This document shows positions 17,658-27,447 of a stretch of DNA of 64,000 nucleotides, one piece after another. The notes under the pieces are model-generated. The model searched no databases and was not told where the DNA came from. It saw nothing but the letters and a program-made list of their open reading frames with translations. This stretch comes from Anaeromyxobacter diazotrophicus (lineage in GTDB: Bacteria > Myxococcota > Myxococcia > Myxococcales > Anaeromyxobacteraceae), in contig NZ_BJTG01000005.1 of the NCBI RefSeq assembly GCF_013340205.1, positions 248,001-312,000 on the forward strand. The letters run 5' to 3'. The position numbers were made by a program, and so were the translations under genes. Position 1 is the stretch's first letter; each line of letters begins with the position of its first letter.

Positions 17658-20600
17658 CTACGGGCCGCTGACGCACAGCGCCCAGCCCGGGGCGTTCACG
17701 GCGATCTGCGACGAGGACACGCCGGCGGACGACACGAAGTAGGCGCGCCCGTCCTCGCCCGGGACGGGCGTCGTGGTCCAGGTGGTCCACGGGAATGGGA
17801 AGGCGCAGGACGCGTAGTTGCTTCCCGCGATCGCGAGGGCCTCCGCCTGCGACGGCAGCCGCATCCCGAGCGAAGCGCAGTACTGCTCGGCGATGGGCTG
17901 CGTGAACTGCGCGCCCTGCTGCGGGAAGGTGGTGACGTACTGCTGCCAGGTGAGCCGGGTGACGTTGTCCACGACGGTCGGGACGAACGGGCCCGAGGGC
18001 AGCCCGGGGATGGTCGACGGGTACGTGCCTGGCGCCGCGGCCCGGGTGGTGTACCGCTCGGTCGCGCCACCGCAGCGCGGCACGGCGTAGACCTCGAGAT
18101 CGTAGAGGGAGTAGCCGTAGGCGGTGGCGCGCTGGGTGCCGACCAGGCGCAAGTAGCGCGCGGTGGCGCTGGCGAAGTCCAGCGTCTCCGCGCCGCCGTG
18201 GCCGGCGGCCTGCGTGAACACCGGCGCCCAGCCCGCGCCGTCGCTCGAGATCTGGAGCTGGTACGCCGAGCCGTAGGCGTTCTCCCACCGCAGCACGACG
18301 CGGTCGAACGTCTGCGGCGAGCCCAGGTCGACCGTGAGCCAGGACGGGTCCACGCCCGCCTTCGAGGACCAGCGGGTCGTCCGGTCGCCGTCGCACGCGA
18401 AGCGCGCCGCGAGCCCGGCGTCCTGCTCGGTGCTCGCGGAGCAGGCCTTGCCGAGGGCCAGGTTCGGGCCGTTGCTGCCGCTCACCGTGAGCACGGCCGG
18501 GCCGCTCGTCACGCTCCCGGCGGCGTTCGAGACCGTCACCGTGTACGTCCCCGCGTCGCCGTCCTGGGCGGAGCCGATCAGGTAGCTGTCGGTGTCACCG
18601 CCGATCGGCGTTCCGTCCAGGGCCCACTGGTAGTGCATGGGCGCGGACCCGGTGGCGACCACCGTGAGCGCCACGGTCTGGCCGGCCGCGACCGAGAGGC
18701 TCCTCGGCGGCGCGACGATGCTCGGCACGGTCGCCGCCGCGACCGTCAGCCGCACGTCCACCGAGGTGGCCCGACCGGCGCTGTTGGCGACGATGACCCG
18801 GAACGTGCTGCCGTCGTCGCCGTTCGCGAGGGCCGGCGTGTTGTAGACGGGCGCGGTGGCGCCCGCGATGTCCCGGCCGTTTCTCTGCCACTGGTAGCTG
18901 AGGAGGGGCGAGCCCGAGGCGACCACGCGGAAGCGCGCCTGCTGCCCTGCGACCGCGGTCTGGGCGAGCGGCGGGTTCACGATGGCCGGGGCGGACGCCG
19001 CGACCACCGTGAGCGTGGCCGCCTTCGAGGTCACGCTGGCGGCGCCGTTCGAGACGGTCACGCCGTAGGTGGAGCCGTCGTCGGCCGGGGTGGTCGGGCC
19101 AGTCGTATAGCTGCTCCCGGTCGCGCCGGGGATGGCCACGCCGTTCCTCGTCCACTGGAACGAGAGCGGGCCCGCGCCGGCGGTGAGGACGCTGAAGGTG
19201 GCGCCGTAGCCGGCCGTCGCCGTCTGGCTCACGGGCGACGCGACGATGGCGAGCGCGTCGGCGGCTCGTGCCGGGATGGCGAGCGACGCGCCCTGCATGC
19301 CGGGCCCGCTCGTCGGCCGGACCTCGAACGTGGCGCTCCCGGCGCGCAGCCCCGGAGCCGTGGCCGTGACGGTGACCGTGCCGGGCGTGAACTGGGTGCG
19401 CACCGCGATCTTGGCGAGGCCGCCCTCGGCCGAGAGGCTGGGGTCGCGCGGCGCGTGGTAGCCCTGCGGCTGCCCGGGCGTGACGCCGTGGTCCGCGCCG
19501 CCGCGGTAGGTGCCGGGACCGCTCACCGCGAAGGTGATGACGGGGGCGGCGTCGGGCACGAGGTGGCCGTCGGCGTCGACCACGGCGGCCTGGACGAACG
19601 CGGCGTCGGTGCCGTTGGCGGTGATCTGGAACGACGTGCCGTCCGGGCGCGCCAGGGGCGGCTCGACGGTGAGCTGGAGGTGGTCGGCCGCGCCGGCCGT
19701 CACGAGCTGATCGGCGACGGCGTGGCCCTGCCCGTCCACCACCGCCTGGCCGCTCCCGTCCAGGCAGAGCGCGGTCAAGGTGCCGGCGGCCCAGGCGACC
19801 TTCCAGTGTGCCTGGCCCGGCAGGAGCGTCGTGGTCTGGTTCAGGTCGGCGCTGGGATCGCTGGTCGGCGGGTTCGGGATCTGATCGGCCCCCTGCGGCT
19901 GGCCGTCGAGGAGCAGCCGCACCGCGGGGCAATTGCTGAAGGCGTTGACGGTGACGTCGCCGGCGCGGTTCCAGTGATGGGCCAGCTTCACGACCGGCCG
20001 GATCGCGTACGGCGTCCAGACGGACTGGTAGGCGTAGTACAGCAGCCGCGGGATGCGATTGGCGTCCATCATCGAGGCGCCGTTGCCGCGGACGAGCTCG
20101 GGCGCAGTCCCGTCCGTCTGCGTGTTGATCTCCCCCGGCGTGTCCGCCAGGTACCAGTGCGCGATCCCGAACGACTTCCCGCGCACGCTGGCCGACCAGT
20201 TCTTCAGGTACGGCGCGGCGAAGGCGAGCTCGTGGTCGTAGAGCGCGCGGCCGACGCCGTCGCCCCAGTACTCGGAGCCCCAGGCGGGCGAGTTCGGGTA
20301 GGTGCGCTTCACCCCGATGTCGCAGCCGTCGCCGCTGCAGCCGAGGAGGTCGCCGTTGGCCGGGTCGGGTGTGCGGTCGGCCTGCGCGCGCGTGAGCACC
20401 GGGTCCCAGATCCGGGACAGCGCCTGGAGGCTCCGCGCGAACGCCGTGTCGGTGCTGCCGTTGTCGGCTTCCCACGCCAGGACCGAGGGGTGGTTCCGGT
20501 CGTGGACGATCATGTCCCGGTGGGTCTCCTTCTTCAGCTCCACGTCGTTGGTGGACGCGTTGCAGCCGTTGCGGTCGGTGCCCGGGCAGAGGGTCGCGAA

Positions 20601-21980
20601 CCCGTTCTCCCCGTCGCCGCTGGGCTGCACCACCATGACGCCGTAGGCGTCGGCCGCCGCGAGGAACTCGGGGCCCTGGCTCGAGTGGCCGGGTCGGTAG
20701 AGGCTGCCGCCGGCGGCCGCGAGGAGGCCGAGGTCGCGCCACTGCTGCTCCTCCGGCACCGCCGAGCCGAGGGCGGGGTAGTCGTAGCGGCCGGAGGCGC
20801 CCCAGAGGTAGTGCGGGTGGCCGTTGATGATCGGGAAGTTCTGGTCCCAGGCGATGGTCCGGACGCCGAGCGGCGTCTGGGTCGCGTCCACCACCGCGCC
20901 GTCGACGCTCACCGTGTGGATCACCGTGTACAGGTACGGGCGACCGTGAACGCTGTCGTTCGGATACCAGAGCGTCGGCTTGTCCACCGTGAGCGTCTGG
21001 TCGAAGGTGGCCGGCGGCGGCGCGGCGTCGGCGGCGAGCTTGGCCGGCGTCCTCGGCAGGGGCTGCGGCGCCAGGCTCTTCGTCTCCTGCGCTACGGCCA
21101 CGACGTTCCCGCTCGCGTCGACGATCTGGGTCGACAGCGTGACGGAGCGATCTCCGGCGTACTCGTTTCGGACGTTCGTCTGCACCCGCACCACGGCGGC
21201 GTCGTCGCTCGCGCTGAGCGTCGAGACGTAGGTCCCCCACGTGTTCAGCACGGCCCAGGTGTTCTGCGGGATGTAGACGCGGTCCTTCACGTACATCCAC
21301 ACCGGCCGGAACAGCCCGCTCCCGGCCTGGCCGAAGCGGAACGCGCCGGAGAAGTTGGGCGAGTCGAAGAACTTGTCGCCGCGGGCGACCTTGACGGCGA
21401 GGACGTTGTCCGAGCCGTCGCACTTCACGTAGGGCGTGAGGTCCACGATGAACGGGACGAACCCGACCACGTGGGTCGCCTGCGGGTTGATGAGGCTGTT
21501 GCCCGGGAGGAACGTCCCGTTGACGAAGACCTGGGCGCCCATGTGCGCGCCCTCGAACTCCACGAAGATCTTCCGGTCCCGGTACGACGCGTCGAGCGTG
21601 AAGTGCTTCCGGTACCACAGGATGTTGCCCGTCAGCTGGCCCTGACCCCCGCCCGACGGGAGGTTCAGGAAGGTGTCGTCGTCGCTCGGGCTCTGCGGGA
21701 CCCCCACCGACGACCACGCCTCGCGCGTGTTCGCGGCGGTGTCGTCGTAGTCCGGGTTCATGGCGTCGGCCGGGTCGCGGTCCTTGAGGTAACGCCACGG
21801 CGTCTCCCCGAGGTTGATGGCGACCCGGTTCGAAGGCGGCACGGTCGCGGTTCCGAGCGCGCCGTCGGTCGGGACGCTGCCGCCTCTGCCGACGATGCTG
21901 CTGCTCGACCCCGGCTGGCGGCCGCAGGCGAGCAGGATCCCCAGGCCGGCCAGGACCAAGGACTTGGCGCTGCAGTGCAT
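17658..21980 (-). CDS. Large multidomain GH2-like lipoprotein with Ig, F5/8C and Lcl-type domains
   Basis: A 1440-residue lipoprotein (lipobox GILLAC). In order: GH2 sugar-binding domain (about 45-210), Ig-like GH2 domain, TIM-barrel (about 340-600), DUF4982/C-terminal GH2 modules to about 830, three Ig-like repeats (about 907-1160), an F5/8C-CBM32-like domain from GPNLALGKACSAS (about 1168-1310), and a C-terminal DUF1566/Lcl-like domain (VTRLTWQQY, GMRLPSQAEAL). GH2 proteins cleave beta-galactosides, mannosides or glucuronides. The usual acid/base NE is NG here (AWEADNGSTD); Glu504 lies nearby, and Glu570 in GSEYWGD may be the nucleophile. ATG 21980 has GGAGGTGA upstream. It is the first gene of the glucan operon. 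Confidence 0.85.
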   Translation of the reverse strand: MHCSAKSLVLAGLGILLACGRQPGSSSSIVGRGGSVPTDGALGTATVPPSNRVAINLGETPWRYLKDRDPADAMNPDYDDTAANTREAWSSVGVPQSPSDDDTFLNLPSGGGQGQLTGNILWYRKHFTLDASYRDRKIFVEFEGAHMGAQVFVNGTFLPGNSLINPQATHVVGFVPFIVDLTPYVKCDGSDNVLAVKVARGDKFFDSPNFSGAFRFGQAGSGLFRPVWMYVKDRVYIPQNTWAVLNTWGTYVSTLSASDDAAVVRVQTNVRNEYAGDRSVTLSTQIVDASGNVVAVAQETKSLAPQPLPRTPAKLAADAAPPPATFDQTLTVDKPTLWYPNDSVHGRPYLYTVIHTVSVDGAVVDATQTPLGVRTIAWDQNFPIINGHPHYLWGASGRYDYPALGSAVPEEQQWRDLGLLAAAGGSLYRPGHSSQGPEFLAAADAYGVMVVQPSGDGENGFATLCPGTDRNGCNASTNDVELKKETHRDMIVHDRNHPSVLAWEADNGSTDTAFARSLQALSRIWDPVLTRAQADRTPDPANGDLLGCSGDGCDIGVKRTYPNSPAWGSEYWGDGVGRALYDHELAFAAPYLKNWSASVRGKSFGIAHWYLADTPGEINTQTDGTAPELVRGNGASMMDANRIPRLLYYAYQSVWTPYAIRPVVKLAHHWNRAGDVTVNAFSNCPAVRLLLDGQPQGADQIPNPPTSDPSADLNQTTTLLPGQAHWKVAWAAGTLTALCLDGSGQAVVDGQGHAVADQLVTAGAADHLQLTVEPPLARPDGTSFQITANGTDAAFVQAAVVDADGHLVPDAAPVITFAVSGPGTYRGGADHGVTPGQPQGYHAPRDPSLSAEGGLAKIAVRTQFTPGTVTVTATAPGLRAGSATFEVRPTSGPGMQGASLAIPARAADALAIVASPVSQTATAGYGATFSVLTAGAGPLSFQWTRNGVAIPGATGSSYTTGPTTPADDGSTYGVTVSNGAASVTSKAATLTVVAASAPAIVNPPLAQTAVAGQQARFRVVASGSPLLSYQWQRNGRDIAGATAPVYNTPALANGDDGSTFRVIVANSAGRATSVDVRLTVAAATVPSIVAPPRSLSVAAGQTVALTVVATGSAPMHYQWALDGTPIGGDTDSYLIGSAQDGDAGTYTVTVSNAAGSVTSGPAVLTVSGSNGPNLALGKACSASTEQDAGLAARFACDGDRTTRWSSKAGVDPSWLTVDLGSPQTFDRVVLRWENAYGSAYQLQISSDGAGWAPVFTQAAGHGGAETLDFASATARYLRLVGTQRATAYGYSLYDLEVYAVPRCGGATERYTTRAAAPGTYPSTIPGLPSGPFVPTVVDNVTRLTWQQYVTTFPQQGAQFTQPIAEQYCASLGMRLPSQAEALAIAGSNYASCAFPFPWTTWTTTPVPGEDGRAYFVSSAGVSSSQIAVNAPGWALCVSGP

Positions 21981-22658
21981 CCCCGTCACCGTCACCTCCG
22001 CGCGGCGAGCCGCTCCTGCCGCGGGGCACCTCTTGTCACCTCGTCGCGCGACGCGTCAACGCGAATGTCGACGGTGGGTGTAACTGCGCCGTGGTGGTCG
22101 CGACGGCGCCATGCGCCCGGTCTCCACGCTGGCGCTCCCCTCCATCCGCCCGTGAGCGCCGGGAACTCGGGGAGAAAACGGCGCCGGCCCTCGAGCGCCC
22201 GGAGCCTTCGCGCCCGCCGGTGCTCGCGCGCATTCACCGCAGGCCCGCCGCGCGTTCACGCGCCGCGACACCTCGACGCACGCCGCAAACCGACTTGTCG
22301 AGTCAGGCGACGGAGCTGGCCGACCTGATCGCTCTGCTCCAGCTCGACTCCGCGACCGCGTCCGTCGGCCGTGGCGCGACCGGGGCCGGGCGACAGGAAC
22401 CCGGCCGCATCCAGCGCGGCTGGCACGGATCCGTCACCGTCCTGCCGCGTCCCGTGAACTAGCACCGAGCGGCCATGCAGGCGGGCGCTCGGCGGCGGGG
22501 ACCGCCCGGGTTGCAATGCGACCCTCGATTGTTCTAGGTTGCGCGCGCGCGACGCGGGGACGGCGTGAACGGCGCGTGATCTTCGCACCGATCGTCCCTC
22601 CGCGCATCGGTTCACTCGAGCGTCGTCAGCATCCCGCGCTCCGCGGGTGGAGGCAAGC
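21981..22658. other. Intergenic region, divergent promoters expected
   Basis: 678 bp between the divergently read GH2-like and EF-G genes. Short frames here (for example 22091-22462) have Arg/Pro-rich, shadow-like composition and no family resemblance. Copies of CGTGAACGG (22564-22572) and GGTGTAA (22075-22081) occur, but no clear promoter, terminator or RNA structure is visible. Confidence 0.5.
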
Positions 22659-24749
22659 GTGTACACGGATTTCTCGAAGCTCCGGAACATCGGGATCTCG
22701 GCCCACATCGACAGCGGGAAGACCACGCTGACCGAGCGCATCCTGTTCTACACGAACCGGATCCACGCCATCCACGAGGTGAAGGGCAAGGACGGCGTCG
22801 GCGCCACGATGGACTCGATGGATCTCGAGCGCGAGCGCGGCATCACCATCGCCTCGGCGGCGACCCACTGCGAGTGGAAGGGCCTCCACCTCAACATCAT
22901 CGACACCCCCGGACACGTCGACTTCACGATCGAGGTCGAGCGGTCGCTGCGCGTGCTCGACGGGGCGATCCTCGTCCTCTGCTCCGTCGCTGGCGTCCAG
23001 AGCCAGTCGCTCACCGTCGACCGGCAGATGCGCCGCTACAAGGTCCCGCGCCTCGCCTTCGTGAACAAGTGCGACCGCTCGGGCGCGAACCCGCTCCGGG
23101 TGAAGGACCAGCTGCGCGAGAAGCTGCAGCACAACCCGGTCCTCATGCAGCTCCCGATCGGCCTCGAGGACAAGTTCGAGGGCGTGGTCGACCTCGTCAC
23201 CATGAAGGCGGTGCGCTTCGGCGGGAGCGACGGCGAGGTCATCACCGAGTCCGAGATCCCGGAGTCGATGAAGGCCGAGGCCGCCAAGGCGCGCGAGGAG
23301 ATGCTCGACGCCGCCTCGATGTTCTCCGACGAGCTCACCGAGGCGATCCTGGAGGACCGCGTCACCGAGGACCTCGTCAAGGCCGCCATCCGCAAGGGCA
23401 CCATCGAGCTGAAGCTCACCCCGGTGTTCATGGGCTCCGCCTACAAGAACAAGGCGGTCCAGAAGCTCCTCGACGGCGTCGTCGACTACCTCCCGGATCC
23501 CACCGAGGTTGTGAACGAGGCGCACGACCTCACGAAGGACGAGGAGAAGGTCGTGCTGTCGATCGACAACGACAAGCCGACCGTCGCGCTCGCGTTCAAG
23601 CTCGAGGACGGCCGGTACGGTCAGCTCACGTACCTGCGCATCTACCAGGGCACGCTCTCGCGCGACATGTTCATCACGAACATGCGCACCAAGAAGGACC
23701 ACCGCATCGGGCGGCTCGTGCGCATGCACGCCGACCAGATGGAGGACATCGACGCCGCCGGGTCGGGCGACATCGTCGCGATGTTCGGGGTCGAGTGCAA
23801 CACGGGCGACACCTTCACGGACGGCAAGGTCAAGTTCAACATGACCTCGATGCACGTGCCGGAGCCGGTGATCTCCCTCTCCATCAAGCCGGCCGACTCG
23901 AAGAGCGAGGCCAACATGGGGAAGGCGCTCCGGCGCTTCACCCGCGAGGACCCGACCTTCCGCGCCGGCGTGGACGAGGAGAGCGCCGAGACCATCATCC
24001 GCGGCATGGGCGAGCTGCACCTCGAGGTCTACATCGAGCGCATGAAGCGCGAGTACAACGCGGTGGTGGTGGCCTCGCCGCCGCAGGTCGCGTACCGCGA
24101 GACCGTGAGCCAGCGCGCCGACTTCGCCTACACGCACAAGAAGCAGACCGGCGGGTCGGGCCAGTTCGGCCGGGTCTGTGGTTACATCGAGCCGTGCGAG
24201 GCGGTGTTCGAGTTCGTCGACGACGTGGTCGGCGGCGCGATCCCCCGCGAGTTCATCTCGTCGGTCGAGAAGGGGTTCCGCTCGATGCTCGGCAAGGGGC
24301 GGCTCCTCGGCTTCCCGGTGGTGAACGCCCGCGTCGTCATCAACGACGGCGCGAGCCACGCGGTCGACTCCTCGGACATCGCCTTCCAGGAGGCCGCCCG
24401 CGGCGCCTGGCGCGAGGCGTTCGACCGCGCGAAGCCGCGGCTGCTCGAGCCGATCATGAAGGTCGTCGTCGAGACGCCCTCCGAGTTCTCGGGCGGGGTC
24501 CTCGGCGGGCTCATGCAGCGCCGCGCGACCATCATCGGCTCGCAGGAGGACGGGCTCCTCTCGCGGATCGAGGCCGAGGTCCCGCTGGCCGAGATGTTCG
24601 GCTACTCGACCAACCTCCGCTCCTCCACGCAGGGGAAGGCCGAGTTCACGATGGAGTTCTCGCGCTACCTGCCGGTCCCGACGGCGATGGCCGAGGAGCT
24701 CATGGCCAAGGCCGCCGGCAAGAAGGCGGCCGAGGCCGGGAAGAAGTAG
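22659..24749 (+). CDS. fusA: Elongation factor G, spirochaete/planctomycete/delta (mitochondrial EFG1-like) type
   Basis: A 696-residue translational GTPase that moves tRNA and mRNA through the ribosome. The P-loop is AHIDSGKTT (residues 15-23), with Ser in place of the usual Ala. G2 is RERGITI, G3 is DTPGHVDF and G4 is NKCD. Domains II-V follow ([36 protein letters not shown]). [20 protein letters not shown] is strikingly like mitochondrial EFG1, the spd-type family. GTG 22659 has GGTGGAGG five bases upstream; an alternative GTG at 22647 would place that site inside the gene. The gene at 24763 follows by 13 bp. Confidence 0.95.
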   Translation: MYTDFSKLRNIGISAHIDSGKTTLTERILFYTNRIHAIHEVKGKDGVGATMDSMDLERERGITIASAATHCEWKGLHLNIIDTPGHVDFTIEVERSLRVLDGAILVLCSVAGVQSQSLTVDRQMRRYKVPRLAFVNKCDRSGANPLRVKDQLREKLQHNPVLMQLPIGLEDKFEGVVDLVTMKAVRFGGSDGEVITESEIPESMKAEAAKAREEMLDAASMFSDELTEAILEDRVTEDLVKAAIRKGTIELKLTPVFMGSAYKNKAVQKLLDGVVDYLPDPTEVVNEAHDLTKDEEKVVLSIDNDKPTVALAFKLEDGRYGQLTYLRIYQGTLSRDMFITNMRTKKDHRIGRLVRMHADQMEDIDAAGSGDIVAMFGVECNTGDTFTDGKVKFNMTSMHVPEPVISLSIKPADSKSEANMGKALRRFTREDPTFRAGVDEESAETIIRGMGELHLEVYIERMKREYNAVVVASPPQVAYRETVSQRADFAYTHKKQTGGSGQFGRVCGYIEPCEAVFEFVDDVVGGAIPREFISSVEKGFRSMLGKGRLLGFPVVNARVVINDGASHAVDSSDIAFQEAARGAWREAFDRAKPRLLEPIMKVVVETPSEFSGGVLGGLMQRRATIIGSQEDGLLSRIEAEVPLAEMFGYSTNLRSSTQGKAEFTMEFSRYLPVPTAMAEELMAKAAGKKAAEAGKK

Positions 24750-24762
24750 AACTGCCGGTGCC

Positions 24763-26037
24763 ATGCACCGGAAGGAAGTGAACCTCCAGAGCCCGCTCCG
24801 GATCCTCGATCGGTGGATCCGCGGCGGGCTCGGGAAGGGCCGCCTCGGCGTCATCGCCGCGCCGCCGGGCGTGGGGAAGTCCGCGTGCCTCGCGCAGCTC
24901 GGGCTCGACGCCCTGCTGCGCGACCGGGCGGTGCTGCACGTGTCGCTCGGGCAGTCGGTGGAGCACGTCGCGGCGCGGTACGACGCCCTGTTCGACGAGC
25001 TCGCCCGGCGCCTGGACCTCGGCGACCGCGGCGGCGTGCAGGAGTCCATGGCGCGCCGCCGGCTGATCTGGGCGGTCGGGGAGGGCGGCTTCGGCGGCCG
25101 CGCGCTCGACGAGGCGCTCGCCGCCTTCCGGCGCCTCCTCGGAGCCTCGCCCGCGGACGTCCTCGTGGACGGCTTCGACTGGGAGTCGCCGGCCGCCGCC
25201 GCGGCCGTCGCCGAGCTGAAGGCGAGCGCGGCGCGCGCCGGCGCCGAGCTGTGGATGACCGCGCGCGCCCGCGGCGAGCCGGGCGCGCCCGCGGACGCCG
25301 GGGCCCTGCCGGGCGGTGCGCTCGTGGACGTGGGGCTCGTCCTCGCGCCTTGCGCGCGGCACGCGCGGCTCACGCTGGTGAAGGACTTCGACCGGACCCC
25401 GGCCCCGGACGCCTCGCTGGTGCTCGAGGCGCGCACGCTGCGGCTCCTCTCCCCGGACGAGGCCGCGGGCTCCGCCGAGCTCGACCCCGGCGACTTCACG
25501 CTCGTCGCGACCGGCTCCGCCGGCGTCGAGGAGGAGTTCGGCCGCTGCGCCGAGCGCTGGGGCGTCGCCGAGGTCCACTTCACGTTCGCGGGGAGGGGCG
25601 AGCTCGCGCGGACGCGCGGGGTCGTGGTGCTCTCCGAGGACGAGCTCCGGCTGGGCGAGGTGAGCGCCGCCTACGTGAAGGCGCACCTCCACCGCACCTT
25701 CCACGACCCGGCGGCCCGCGTGCTCCGGGCGATCTGGCACCAGGCGAACACGGCGGACGAGGTGTTCTCCGTCGGGTCGATCCACGCCGACCAGACCGCC
25801 CACGGCGGGACGGGGTGGGCGGTCGAGCTCGCCCGCCACTGGGGCAAGCCCGTCCACGTCTTCGACGAGGAGCGGAACGGCTGGTTCCGCTGGCGCGGAG
25901 GGGCGTGGATCCCGGAGGAGCCGCCCGCCATCACGCGGCCGCGCTTCGCGGGCGCGGGCACGCGTACCTTGTCGGACGGCGGGCGCGCCGCGATCCGCGC
26001 GCTCTTCGAGCGGAGCTTCGGCGCGCCCCCGGCCTGA
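24763..26037 (+). CDS. RecA/KaiC-like P-loop ATPase fused to a SLOG-like domain
   Basis: A 424-residue soluble protein. Residues 1-230 resemble a RecA/DnaB/KaiC core: Walker A APPGVGKS (about 34-41), LHVSLGQSVEHVAARYD, and DVLVDGFDW as Walker B. Residues 250-400 look like a Rossmann/SLOG-type domain: HADQTAHGGTGWAVELARHW, then GKPVHVFDEERNGWFRW. In known SLOG proteins the GGTGWAV-KPVxVFDQ pattern binds a nucleotide or related ligand. The ATG is 13 bp after the EF-G stop, so both may be co-transcribed, though no strong ribosome site is seen. Function is unknown; it could couple a nucleotide signal to ATPase activity. Confidence 0.7.
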   Translation: MHRKEVNLQSPLRILDRWIRGGLGKGRLGVIAAPPGVGKSACLAQLGLDALLRDRAVLHVSLGQSVEHVAARYDALFDELARRLDLGDRGGVQESMARRRLIWAVGEGGFGGRALDEALAAFRRLLGASPADVLVDGFDWESPAAAAAVAELKASAARAGAELWMTARARGEPGAPADAGALPGGALVDVGLVLAPCARHARLTLVKDFDRTPAPDASLVLEARTLRLLSPDEAAGSAELDPGDFTLVATGSAGVEEEFGRCAERWGVAEVHFTFAGRGELARTRGVVVLSEDELRLGEVSAAYVKAHLHRTFHDPAARVLRAIWHQANTADEVFSVGSIHADQTAHGGTGWAVELARHWGKPVHVFDEERNGWFRWRGGAWIPEEPPAITRPRFAGAGTRTLSDGGRAAIRALFERSFGAPPA

Positions 26038-26084
26038 CGGCTTCGCGCGTAGTGACGAGGCCTTGGCCGGCGCCGTTCCGCGGC

Positions 26085-26231
26085 ATGAGGGACCCCGCGC
26101 CCGGGGACGGCCTCGGAGAGCTCGACGAGCCCATCGCCTCGTCCCGCAACGACGAGCTCGGGCAGCTCGCGCGATCCCTGGAGCGGCTGCGGAAGAGCAT
26201 GAAGGCCGCCCTCCGCCGGCTGACCGGGTAG
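26085..26231 (+). pseudogene. HAMP-like fragment
   Basis: A 48-codon frame, MRDPAPGDGLGELDEPIASS then RNDELGQLARSLERLRKSMK and AALRRL. It matches the second half of a HAMP signalling domain (GDLxxPIxxxxxDELGxLAxxxxxM). No transmembrane or output domain is attached on either side, so it is probably what remains of a chemoreceptor or sensor gene. A short expressed orphan cannot be excluded. Confidence 0.45.
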
Positions 26232-26282
26232 GGGGCCGGACGCGCCTCGCCGCGGAGCGCGACCACGCGGTCGCGGCGGCGC

Positions 26283-26762
26283 TCAGCGGCCGCCGCGCAC
26301 CGCCGCCTCGATCGCGGCCACGTCGATCTTCTGCATCCCCATCATCGCCTCGAAGGCGCGCTTGGCCACGGCGCCGCCCCTGGCCATGGCCTCCGTCAGG
26401 ACGCGCGGCGTGATCTGCCACGACAGGCCCCACCGGTCCTTGCACCAGCCGCAAGCGCTCGCGGCGCCGCCGTGGCCGACGATGGCGTCCCAGTAGCGAT
26501 CGGTCTCGGCCTGGTCGTCGGTGGCGATCTGGAAGGAGAACGCCTCGCTGGGCTTGAACGCGTCGCCGCCGTTGAGGCCCAGGCACGGTACGCCGCACAC
26601 CGTGAACTCGACCGTCAGGACGTCGCCCGCCTTGCCGCCAGGAAAGTCGGACGGCGCCCGGTGCACCGCGCCGACGGCGCTGTCGGGGAAGGTCTGGGCG
26701 TAGAAGCGCGCGGCCGCTTCTGCGTCGTGGTCGTACCACAGGCAGATGGTGTTCTTCGCCAT
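26283..26762 (-). CDS. VOC-family protein, PhnB/3-demethylubiquinone methyltransferase-like
   Basis: A 159-residue cytosolic protein of the glyoxalase/VOC fold. It starts NTICLWYDHDAEAAARFYAQ and continues with PGGKAGDVLTVEFTVCG, LNGGDAFKPSEAFSFQI and CGWCKDRWGLSWQITPRVL, the standard PhnB-type (PF06983) order, ending in MMGMQKIDVAAIEAA. Family members are widespread and mostly uncharacterised. The Fur gene stops 115 bp upstream on the same strand, so a loose operon is possible. Confidence 0.87.
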   Translation of the reverse strand: MAKNTICLWYDHDAEAAARFYAQTFPDSAVGAVHRAPSDFPGGKAGDVLTVEFTVCGVPCLGLNGGDAFKPSEAFSFQIATDDQAETDRYWDAIVGHGGAASACGWCKDRWGLSWQITPRVLTEAMARGGAVAKRAFEAMMGMQKIDVAAIEAAVRGGR

Positions 26763-26877
26763 GTCGAAGCGCTCCTCCCCACCTGGTTACGGGCGGGAGG
26801 GGCCTCCGGCTACGGCAAACAGGGTCTCGCGAGCGAGCGCCTCGAGCCAGCCCACAGGACGGTGGAGGACCCGGGGG

Positions 26878-27375
26878 TCACCGCGCGGCGTGCGCGCGGC
26901 AGCTCGGACACCGGCCGTAGAGCTCCAGCCGGTGAGCGGTCACCTCGAACCCGAGGCTCGACGCGACGCGAGCCTGGATGGCCTCCAGCGCGTCGTCCTC
27001 GAACTCGATGACGCGGCCGCAGGCGACGCAGACGGCGTGATCGTGGTGGGGCGTGTCCGCCGGCTCGAAGAGCGTGTGCGCGCCGCCGAAGTCGCGCTCG
27101 GCGGCGAAGCCGTGCTCGACGAGGACCTTCAGCGTCCGGTACACGGTCGAGAGCCCGGTCTCCGGTGCGCGCTTGCGAACGCGGTCCAGCAGCGCCTCGA
27201 CCGACATGTGCTGCGCCGCCGCGAAGAACTCCTCGACCACGATGTCCCTCACCCGGGAGCGTCTGAGGCCGGCGTCCCTGAGGCTCGCCGCCACCGTGGC
27301 CGCGCGCTGCCCGGCGTGAGCGCGGGGCGCCGGCGGGGGCGCGACTCGGGTCCTGGGGCGAGAGCGGGGCGGCAT
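26878..27375 (-). CDS. Fur-family metalloregulator (Fur/PerR type)
   Basis: A 165-residue transcription factor. After a Pro/Arg-rich N-terminus comes the winged helix with STVYRTLKVLVEHGFA, the Fur recognition-helix motif. The dimerisation domain has HHDHAVCVACGRVIEFED and a second CPSC near the end, giving the two CxxC structural zinc pairs and the His-rich regulatory site. Which metal or peroxide it senses cannot be told. It lies 72 bp after the TetR gene on the same strand and could share its promoter. Confidence 0.9.
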   Translation of the reverse strand: MPPRSRPRTRVAPPPAPRAHAGQRAATVAASLRDAGLRRSRVRDIVVEEFFAAAQHMSVEALLDRVRKRAPETGLSTVYRTLKVLVEHGFAAERDFGGAHTLFEPADTPHHDHAVCVACGRVIEFEDDALEAIQARVASSLGFEVTAHRLELYGRCPSCRAHAAR

Positions 27376-27447
27376 CGGTCGAGGGCTCCGTCGCCCCGAG
27401 TTCTACCACGGCGCGCGGCCGTTCCGGCGCGTCCGCGCCCGCCCGGC

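Noticed and set aside
22091-22462. A 123-residue plus-strand frame before EF-G
   Set aside because: No ribosome site, no hydrophobic or domain pattern, and overlapping frames of similar composition on the other strand.
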